Of a stretch of 42,557 nt of DNA, positions 36,053 to 42,557 are shown piece by piece (within the stretch, counting starts at the first letter, position 1; every line of letters begins with the position of its first letter). This DNA comes from Opitutaceae bacterium (GTDB taxonomy: Bacteria; Verrucomicrobiota; Verrucomicrobiia; Opitutales; Opitutaceae): contig JACFMR010000015.1 of the NCBI GenBank assembly GCA_019455245.1, positions 1 to 42,557 of the forward strand, read 5' to 3'. The notes under the pieces are model-generated. The model was not told the DNA's origin. It saw only the letters and a list, made by a program, of their open reading frames with translations, and ran no database searches. Both the position numbers and the translations under genes were made by a program.

Positions 36053-39000
36053 TCAGGATTGGACTTCGAGCAGTTCGAGGGTGTGGTCGGTGTGGCTGAC
36101 GAGCAGGCGGTGGCCGCCGAGCGGCAACGCGCGGTTGAGATTGCGGGCGAGGGTGGCTTGCGGCTGCCAGTCCGCATCGAGCGCGGTCAGGCCGTGGTGG
36201 GTGGCGACCACCAACGAACCGTGGTCGGCGGCGGCGATGCCGATGACCGGCGCGCCGAGGTGCCGGCGGCGGATGATCTTGCCGGTGGCCAGATCGACGG
36301 CCGCCACAAAGCCGTCGGCGCCGCCGATCAGGGCCACGGGTTGGCCGTCGATTTTGCCCAGCGTGGCGGCGTTCAGGCTGAAGCCGCCTTCGAGTTCCCA
36401 CGCCCAGTCTTTCTGGGCGGTGGAGAGTACCGCGCAACCGAGCTCGGCGGCGAAGAACAGTGCGCCTTCGGGCAGGCCCGGAACGTCCACCCAGCTCGCG
36501 GCGAGCGAGCGGCCGTTGACGAAGGGAATCACGCGTTTGAGCATGCGGAACATCGGCTGGTTGAAGCCGCCGAGGTGATAGACCTCGCCGCTCGGGCCGT
36601 CGCCGGGCACGCCGGGATAATACATGATGCCGTGATTCCAGCCGCAGCGGGCGTAAATGTCGCCCTGATCGGGCCGGCCGGTGGGCGACACCATGATGTC
36701 GTAAACCCACGGACCGTCGACGAAGCTGTGGCCGACGATTCCGCCGTCGGCATCGAGAAACACGAGGATGGCGTAACCGCCGAGGACGAGGCAACCGCGA
36801 CCTTGCGCATCGCGTTTCCAAATGGCGAGGGTGTGCGCGGCGTTGAACCAGCCCTGCAGGCAGTCCTTGCGCGGTTGGAACGCCTTGGCCACCGCCCAAA
36901 CCTGCCGCGGCGTGCCGTCGGGTTGATAAAGGTGCAGGTCGCCGCCGAGCAGGCCGACACAGAGCACGGGCGGACCGGATGGGTCCAGCGGTTGTGCAGA
37001 TATGTGCGTGACCGGACGGGGCAATTGCCGCCGCCAACGTTCGCGGCCGTCGGCCTGCAGCACGATCAATTCGTGCGTGGCATTGGTGAGGATGATTTCC
37101 TCATGCCCGTCGCCGTCGAGATCGGCGGTGCACCAGCGTTCGATGGCCGGGGCCACGGATTGATCGCCGAGCACCTCCAGCCGGTGCAACACAAACGGCC
37201 GGTCGTTGGGCGGTGCGGGCAGACGCACACGCAGCGCGCTGATGGTGGCGTCAATCTGTGCGGTGCGCATCTGCAGGCGGTTTTCCGCATCGCGATAACG
37301 TTTGTAACGCCGGTCGGGCGCCTCGGTCACGGGGCAGGGCAGCGCTTGGGCTTTGCCGGTCACCGCCTCGACGGTGATGCCGTCGGGCAGCGGGCTGAAG
37401 GTGCGCAGCGAGGGATCGTCGATGCAATCGCCGAGGATGTTCAGGGCGGAAACCGGGCGCGGTTGCGGGAAGGTCAGGGTGAGATCGTAGTGCGGGGCGC
37501 GCGGCCACTGGATCCAGGTTTCGCGCGAATAGCCGTCGGGCATCACGGGATCGAGCAATTCGGTCGGTGCGCCGTTGATCGGCAGCGGGTTGGCGGTGAC
37601 GCAGACCGCGCGAATCTTTTCCGGCACGCGCGTGCCGCTGTCGAAGGTCCAGGCGCTTTGCCAGCCGTCGTCATCGCTCGGCTTGGTTCCGGCCTGCGGG
37701 GTCAACGCGGGCGGCTGCAAATCCTGCAACCAGGTCTGCACGGATGGCTGCAGCGCGGTGACGAAGGCGGCGGGCAGCGTTGTTTCGGCCGCGAGGGCGA
37801 TGGCCGCGTCGTTCAGTTTGAGGCCGACGGCGGCAAGGTCGCCCTTGAGCGAAAGCTTGCCTGTTTCCAAATCGAGCAGGAGATCGAGCGGCTGGGTGCT
37901 TTCCAGCGCCAAGCCGGCGATCCGCAACGCGGTGACGCCGGCGAGGGCGATGCTGCCGGCATCGACCCACGCGCTGACGGCATCGGTTAGCAGACCGGGC
38001 CCGCGGGTGGTGTCGGCGGAAAGCGCGGCGGCGCACCAGGCGACGTTGCTCCCGTCGCGCTGCACGCAAACGGAACGCTCATCGAGCCGGCGCAGATCGA
38101 GGTTTTCGTTATCATCCTGGGCGCGGACGAAGAACAGGTTTTGAAACGAGGCTTCCTCGCCGGCCCGGTGTTCGCCGGCGCGGCGTTGGCGCAGCACGTA
38201 GGGCGAACAGGCGCCTTGGTCGGTGTCGATTTCGCAGGTGCTGGGCACGTTCGAACCGGCGACGAGCGTGAAGCGCTGCGTGCCCTGGTCGCTGGACCAG
38301 CGGCGGTCGTGCAACGCGGCGTGCGCGGGCGTGCGCCAGGAGCAGGTGAGCGACCAGGGGCCGTCGGCCTTGAACTGCACGCGGTCGATGACCACGAAGA
38401 ATCCGCCCTCGCGTTTCGACCAGAACAGATGCCGCGTCCAGTCGGTGTGATGATAATCATTCACGCGCGTGGTGGTGAGCGCGAGCCGGGGAAAATCGGC
38501 GATGGCGACGCGTTCGGCGATGGGCGGGAGCAGGGTGGCGTTGGCGCCGTCGCTGATGAGCAGGCCGTTCTTGTCGTGATAGGAATGGCGCGAGGTGTTT
38601 TGCACGAGCCAGACGTGGCCGCCCTGGTAGAAGCGCACGATGCAGTTGGCGGCCTGCATGTGGCCCTGCCAGCGGAAGCCGCCCTGGTAGCCCTGGATGA
38701 GCAGGTAGGCGTCGGACCGCGCGTAGCCGCCGCGCAACACGAGTTTGTCGAAGCCGCGTTCCTGCGGCAGCGTGTTCAACCCCACGGACTCGGGCAGTTC
38801 CCAGGTCTCGGTGGCGTTGATCATGTGGCCCTGCGGCTCGATGTGCACCGGCGGACGGTTGCTGATGCTGAACTGGTGGTCGGTGACCGGCAGGCAGGCG
38901 ACGTTGTCGTGAGCCGCGGGCGGCACGGGTGTGACTTCCGGCCCGGTGTCGAATTTCTGCAGGAACACCGGCACGTAGCGCAGGAACACGTAGCGTTGCG

Positions 39001-40336
39001 CGATCTCGAGGTTGGGCATGGCCTGCAGGATCCACTTGAAGCGGCCGTCGCCGTAGTAGAACGCGCTGCAGGCGGTCTGCTCGGTGGCCTCCTGTTGCAG
39101 GTAGAGTCCCTGGCTCTCGCCGTAGCCGCCCTGGCCCGCGCCGTTGCCGTTGTTGTCGTGCAACGCGAGGCAACGCTCGGCCACGCGGCGGGCGTTGCCG
39201 CTGGTGAAGAATTCGTGGTGCTCCTGACCGAGCGCGTAGCGGTAGAGCGTGGCGAGGTTGTTGAGCGTGCTCTCGTCATCCTGATCGTCGATGCAGGCGC
39301 GGGCGAGCGCGTCCATGAACAGGCAGCATTCGTGGATCCAGCGGTCGCAATCGGCACGCAGCGCGGGCGAGGGGTTGCACTGGTCACGCAGGTAGCGGGC
39401 GAGCAGAAGAAACTCGTAGGTGCCCTTGCCTTGGTGGCGGTGGCCGAGCGGCGGGCGGCCGACCGTGACGCGCCACCATTCGGTCTCGTTGCCGTAGGCG
39501 GTGAGGCGCAGGAGCTCGTCGGTGCGCGCGATGTCCTCGTCGTTCAGGAAACCGCCGGCGATCAGCAGCGGGATGGCGCGCAGGAAGCGTTCGGCGAGGT
39601 AGTGCCAGTCGCCGTAGCCGGTGGTCATGGCGGCGTTGAGCCGGCGCAGCGCCTCGACCGCGATGTCGGCGTAGCGGCGGTCGGCCGTCCACGACCACAT
39701 GAGGGTGTAGGAGCCGATGACCCGGATCGGCTCGGTGTAAAACATCAACCCGCGGCTGCGCAGTGCCTGCATCTCGGGGGTGTCGTCCAGCGGTGTGTAG
39801 GGCCACGCGGCGAGTTGCGCGGCGAGTTGCGGCGCGAGTTCGACCTCGAACAAAAAGGGCAGCCCGGCCCCGGGGCTGATCGCGGCGATGGCGGCGAGCA
39901 GGCGTTCGACCGCGCGTTCAACGCCGCGCAGGGTGCTGCCGCCGGCGAGGATGAGGTTGGTGCCGGTGCCGTAGGGGTTGACGAGGGTGCGCAGATCGAA
40001 GCCGTCGCCGCCGGGGTAGGTCGCGTCGGTTGAGCAGAGATAATCGGCGTAAAGCGGCTGGAGCGTGCGGTTGGTGTTGAGATTGCCGAGCACGATGAGC
40101 GGGCGCTTGCGCCACTCCGGCGGCAGCGGCGTGCTGCGCGCGGGCATGAGGTCGGTGTCCACCGCGCAGGGCGGGCGTGTGCCGGTGAGTTTGGCGATCG
40201 CCTGCGCAAGCTCCGCGGCGAGTTCGCGCCAGCGCGGATCGCCGGCGGGATGGATGATGGCGATGCCGGACAGGCCGGTTTCGCGGTTGATCTGGCGCGG
40301 CAGCAACGCGGAGGCGGGGTTGACGGGGGAATGCAT
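36053..40336 (-). CDS. Large toroid plus beta-propeller protein, probable glycan-active enzyme
   Basis: A 1427-residue protein from the start at MHSPVNPASALL; an ATG at 40429 would add 31 residues. Domains by eye: an N-terminal alpha/beta domain (about 20-160, IVLGNLNTNRTLQPLYADYL) like the accessory domain before many glucuronidases; a helical toroid (about 190-460) with paired helices and the QGGYGESQGLYLQQEATEQ stretch; a beta-sandwich (about 500-800) of the heparinase II/III or alginate-lyase type (RSDAYLLIQGYQGGF, HSYHDKNGLLISDG); and a C-terminal propeller (about 1120-1425) with the calcium-type repeat DLDGDGHEEIIL. No signal peptide is seen. It is probably a polysaccharide lyase or hydrolase; the substrate is unknown. 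It diverges from a GH29 fucosidase gene. Confidence 0.75.
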   Translation of the reverse strand: MHSPVNPASALLPRQINRETGLSGIAIIHPAGDPRWRELAAELAQAIAKLTGTRPPCAVDTDLMPARSTPLPPEWRKRPLIVLGNLNTNRTLQPLYADYLCSTDATYPGGDGFDLRTLVNPYGTGTNLILAGGSTLRGVERAVERLLAAIAAISPGAGLPFLFEVELAPQLAAQLAAWPYTPLDDTPEMQALRSRGLMFYTEPIRVIGSYTLMWSWTADRRYADIAVEALRRLNAAMTTGYGDWHYLAERFLRAIPLLIAGGFLNDEDIARTDELLRLTAYGNETEWWRVTVGRPPLGHRHQGKGTYEFLLLARYLRDQCNPSPALRADCDRWIHECCLFMDALARACIDDQDDESTLNNLATLYRYALGQEHHEFFTSGNARRVAERCLALHDNNGNGAGQGGYGESQGLYLQQEATEQTACSAFYYGDGRFKWILQAMPNLEIAQRYVFLRYVPVFLQKFDTGPEVTPVPPAAHDNVACLPVTDHQFSISNRPPVHIEPQGHMINATETWELPESVGLNTLPQERGFDKLVLRGGYARSDAYLLIQGYQGGFRWQGHMQAANCIVRFYQGGHVWLVQNTSRHSYHDKNGLLISDGANATLLPPIAERVAIADFPRLALTTTRVNDYHHTDWTRHLFWSKREGGFFVVIDRVQFKADGPWSLTCSWRTPAHAALHDRRWSSDQGTQRFTLVAGSNVPSTCEIDTDQGACSPYVLRQRRAGEHRAGEEASFQNLFFVRAQDDNENLDLRRLDERSVCVQRDGSNVAWCAAALSADTTRGPGLLTDAVSAWVDAGSIALAGVTALRIAGLALESTQPLDLLLDLETGKLSLKGDLAAVGLKLNDAAIALAAETTLPAAFVTALQPSVQTWLQDLQPPALTPQAGTKPSDDDGWQSAWTFDSGTRVPEKIRAVCVTANPLPINGAPTELLDPVMPDGYSRETWIQWPRAPHYDLTLTFPQPRPVSALNILGDCIDDPSLRTFSPLPDGITVEAVTGKAQALPCPVTEAPDRRYKRYRDAENRLQMRTAQIDATISALRVRLPAPPNDRPFVLHRLEVLGDQSVAPAIERWCTADLDGDGHEEIILTNATHELIVLQADGRERWRRQLPRPVTHISAQPLDPSGPPVLCVGLLGGDLHLYQPDGTPRQVWAVAKAFQPRKDCLQGWFNAAHTLAIWKRDAQGRGCLVLGGYAILVFLDADGGIVGHSFVDGPWVYDIMVSPTGRPDQGDIYARCGWNHGIMYYPGVPGDGPSGEVYHLGGFNQPMFRMLKRVIPFVNGRSLAASWVDVPGLPEGALFFAAELGCAVLSTAQKDWAWELEGGFSLNAATLGKIDGQPVALIGGADGFVAAVDLATGKIIRRRHLGAPVIGIAAADHGSLVVATHHGLTALDADWQPQATLARNLNRALPLGGHRLLVSHTDHTLELLEVQS

Positions 40337-40393
40337 GTCGGGGTGTGCGACTGTTAGTGTGGCGGCGGGGTGTTCGCCAAACCCAAAGAAGGA

Positions 40394-40420
40394 TTGGCGC
40401 GCGAATGCCGGCTGAATAAT
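40394..40420 (+). promoter_or_regulatory. Possible promoter for the GH29 fucosidase
   Basis: TTGGCG (40394-40399) and AATAAT (40415-40420), 15 bp apart, resemble a sigma70-type promoter in the 133-bp gap between the divergent genes. Transcription starting about 40427 would lie upstream of the ATG at 40470 and would exclude the earlier in-frame ATG at 40428. Confidence 0.3.
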
Positions 40421-40469
40421 CGTACGCATGAGATTGCCTGTTGCGCGCCGGCGCGATTCGCTGCCGCGC

Positions 40470-41891
40470 ATGAATTCCACCGAGGGCATGGCGCCGCTGG
40501 AGAATCCGAGCGTGTGTTTCGACACGCCCGCGGCGCGGGCGGCCTACCGGGTGACCGATCCGGTGCTGCGCCAATTGGCGGAGAAATTGCTGGCCACGCC
40601 GGACGAGGCGGTGACGGACATCGTGATGCCGAATCCGCATCCCGGCGCCGCATGGTGGCGGACGGCGGGGTTCGGGCTGTTTTTGCACTGGGGTTTCCAC
40701 AGCGTGGAGGCGTTGCAACCGTCGTGGGCGGCGATTCGCGGTTATCCCTACGGCACGGAGGACGAGCGGTTTCACGGCATGGGCTATTTCCGGCTGGCGG
40801 AGCGGTTTGATCCGCAGGCTTGGAATCCCGGCGCGTGGGCGGGGCAGGCGCGGGCGGCGGGATTCCGCTACGTCGTACTCACGACGAAGCATCACGACGG
40901 GTTTGCGCTGTGGCCGTCGCGTTGGGGCAATTTTTCCTCGCGGCAATATCTCGGCGGCCGCGATCTGCTGCGCCCGTATGTCGAAAGCTTGCGAGCTGCG
41001 GGGCTGAAGGTGGGATTCTATTTTTCGCCGCGCGACTGGCATTATCCGGGGTTTCCGGTTGGCCACACCGGGTATGTCCATCGGCAGGATCGGCCGGCGC
41101 GTCCAACCGGCGATGCGCAGGCCAATGCGGAGCAGGCGCGGGAGTTTTTTACCTTCACGATCGCGCAACTGCACGAGTTGCTCACGGGCTACGGACCGGT
41201 CGACGAACTGTGGTTCGACGGGGTCGGCTGGCCCGAAGCGCACCTGCCGACGAAGGCGGTTTATCGCTGGATCCGTTCGCTGCAGCCGCAGATCGTGATC
41301 AACGACCGTTGGGGCCGCGTGCACAATCCCGACGGTCGCGATGAGGCGGCGGCCGCGTTCGGGGATTTCACCACGCACGAATGGATGCGGCTGACGGAAC
41401 AGCCCGCGGGCTGGTGGGAATTTTGCCGCGGTTGGTACGGGCATTGGGGCTACTCCGGACCGTTTGCCGGCGACGTGAAAACCGAGTTGGAGGAGCTGGG
41501 CAAAATCCGCGCGTGGGACGGCAACTACCTGCTCAACCTCGGGCCGCGACCCGACGGCCGGCTGCCGGCGGGCACGGAGGAGGCGTTCGCGGAAATGGCC
41601 GCGTGGATGGCGGTCAACGGCGAGGCGATTCACGGCACGCGCGGCGGCGCGGCAGGCGCGGCGGATGTGCCGGTGACGGAACGCGACGGGGCGAGTTACC
41701 TGCATCTTTTTCACGACCGGCACGAACCGGTGCGCGTGCGGCGCCGCGCGGCGGTGCGGGCGGTGCGATTGCTGGGCGGGGCAGAACTGCCGTGGGAAAA
41801 CGCGGGTGATGCGTTGATCGTGCCCGCGGCCGGTGCGGGTTATCGCATCGTGCGCGTGGAATGGAGTGAAGCCAACGCCGCTTCAGGTTGA
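40470..41891 (+). CDS. Alpha-L-fucosidase, GH29 family
   Basis: A 473-residue enzyme from the ATG at 40470; an ATG at 40428 would add 14 arginine-rich residues. Typical GH29 blocks are FGLFLHWGFHSV (68-79), VVLTTKHHDGFALWPS (135-150) and DLLRPYVESLRAAGLKVGFYFSP (165-187). VDELWFDG (244-251) contains the nucleophile Asp250, and NYLLNLGPRPDG is the late conserved strand. It removes terminal L-fucose with retention. A beta-rich C-terminal domain of about 90 residues follows. No signal peptide is visible, so the enzyme is probably cytoplasmic. It is divergent from the giant toroid/propeller gene, with which it likely shares a substrate. Confidence 0.93.
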   Translation: MNSTEGMAPLENPSVCFDTPAARAAYRVTDPVLRQLAEKLLATPDEAVTDIVMPNPHPGAAWWRTAGFGLFLHWGFHSVEALQPSWAAIRGYPYGTEDERFHGMGYFRLAERFDPQAWNPGAWAGQARAAGFRYVVLTTKHHDGFALWPSRWGNFSSRQYLGGRDLLRPYVESLRAAGLKVGFYFSPRDWHYPGFPVGHTGYVHRQDRPARPTGDAQANAEQAREFFTFTIAQLHELLTGYGPVDELWFDGVGWPEAHLPTKAVYRWIRSLQPQIVINDRWGRVHNPDGRDEAAAAFGDFTTHEWMRLTEQPAGWWEFCRGWYGHWGYSGPFAGDVKTELEELGKIRAWDGNYLLNLGPRPDGRLPAGTEEAFAEMAAWMAVNGEAIHGTRGGAAGAADVPVTERDGASYLHLFHDRHEPVRVRRRAAVRAVRLLGGAELPWENAGDALIVPAAGAGYRIVRVEWSEANAASG

Positions 41892-42140
41892 GGCAGTCGC
41901 ATGCCACGTGGTCGCGAGTGCCAACGAGCGGATGGTTATCGGCTCGCTCCACGCTTGCAGCTACTGCCGAAGGCGCCAAGCGCTGAGAAATACCGGCAGC
42001 CCCATGCCACTTGATTTTCGGTGGAGGGGCGACCTTTGCGTCGCCCGTTGCGGCCCGCGCGGAGGCGGGCCCTCCAATGGTCCAAAAGCAACGGGCGATT
42101 GGCGTAATTCATATGAGTCCCGCGCGGGTTGAACTTTGCG
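41892..42140. other. Intergenic gap with a palindromic repeat remnant
   Basis: No gene is supported. Around 42022-42078 the sequence GGAGGGGCGACCTTTGCGTC...GCCC and GCGGGCCCTCC forms imperfect hairpins like the REP-type elements elsewhere in the window. Confidence 0.45.
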
Positions 42141-42557
42141 CTAGAACGTGCCGAGGCCGGTGGCTTCCTGCACACGATACTTCCAACGGCGCAGGAGCGA
42201 GTCATCCGCGCCGGCAGCATAGGGCAGGGTGGCGGGCCCGATGCGGCTGTGCCAGAGACTGTCGAACCAATCGCGCGCGGCGGTCAGCGCGGGAAAATCC
42301 GCCGGAGCGTCCAACACGAGATTGGTTTCCAGATTCAGGTCGGCGAGGTTGCGGCGGGTGAGGTTGGCGGAGCCGGCGAGCAGCAGGCCGCGGTCGGCGC
42401 GGTGCACGAGCACGGCCTTGGCGTGAAACTGTTCGCCGCGCGTGTCGTACCATCGCACGGTGATGTTGGGGTGGGCGGCGGTCAGCTCGGCGGCAACGGG
42501 TTTGTTGGGCACGCCGTCCTTGGCGTAACCGAAGGCATCGCGGTTTTGGTCGAGCAA
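42141..42557 (-). CDS. Phospholipase D-like domain protein, C-terminal part
   Basis: The last 138 codons of a protein cut by the window edge. The PLD catalytic block FHAKAVLVHRADRGLLLAGSAN...TRRN gives the His and Lys of the HxK motif and the downstream Ser/Asn that complete an HKD-type half-site. The PLD superfamily includes phosphodiesterases, nucleases and cardiolipin synthases. The sequence before it (AAELTAAHPNITVRWYDTRGEQ) and the LNLETNLVLDA after it resemble PLD proteins that act as helicase-linked nucleases or uncharacterised hydrolases, so cardiolipin synthase is less likely. The N-terminal half-site lies outside the window. Confidence 0.8.
   Translation of the reverse strand: MLDQNRDAFGYAKDGVPNKPVAAELTAAHPNITVRWYDTRGEQFHAKAVLVHRADRGLLLAGSANLTRRNLADLNLETNLVLDAPADFPALTAARDWFDSLWHSRIGPATLPYAAGADDSLLRRWKYRVQEATGLGTF

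Noticed and set aside
38141..40033. 630-codon plus-strand frame opposite the giant toroid gene
   Set aside because: Antisense shadow with Ala/Val/Gly/Glu-rich sequence and no domain.

Overview
The window looks like chromosome of a high-GC member of the Verrucomicrobiota, most likely Opitutaceae. This rests on gene content and style: a TonB-dependent receptor with a coiled-coil N-terminus opposite a LacI regulator, many glycoside hydrolases, a long-form IspG, URO-D-like proteins, and many palindromic intergenic repeats. The genus is not determinable by eye. No rRNA, tRNA, CRISPR array, transposase or phage gene was seen.

Layout. 1-5489: a glycan locus of a sialidase-like Asp-box protein, a GH38 alpha-mannosidase and a PhyH-type dioxygenase on the minus strand, with a divergent AraC regulator. 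5517-8005: a small conserved unknown, dnaA, and a 0.5-kb AT-rich gap that is a candidate oriC. 8006-14751: an isoprenoid and envelope block (uppS, cdsA, dxr, rseP, then ispG), interrupted by several classes of palindromic repeat, one of which appears to have entered the ispG reading frame. 14821-18232: a pterin dehydratase, then an NsrR-type repressor facing an operon of ric/ytfE, a DGC-domain protein, a 66-residue Cys-rich protein and a cystathionine gamma-synthase/lyase-like enzyme; a near-perfect NsrR site lies between. 18357-24690: a URO-D-like protein, a GH28-like beta-helix protein, an unknown, a CE7 acetyl esterase, a propeller lipoprotein with a damaged-looking start, and a DUF1638 protein. 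24952-28443: a large CHASE/PAS hybrid histidine kinase. 28511-32895: LacI and TonB-dependent receptor, divergent, with an 18-bp perfect inverted repeat at the receptor promoter and a strong terminator after it. 33331-34454: MazEF pair and a small lipoprotein. 34989-41891: a nitrilase-family hydrolase, a giant toroid/propeller protein and a divergent GH29 alpha-L-fucosidase. 42141-end: the C-terminal part of a phospholipase D-like protein.

How it fits together. Most accessory genes serve uptake and intracellular trimming of complex glycans (mannose, fucose, possibly sialic acid or uronic acid and acetylated xylan), each small locus having its own AraC or LacI switch. The most coherent candidate for a little-described system is the NsrR-controlled operon. 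It joins Fe-S cluster repair to two cysteine-rich putative metal-binding proteins and a PLP enzyme of sulfur amino acid metabolism, which suggests that sulfur or metal supply is part of the nitric oxide response here.
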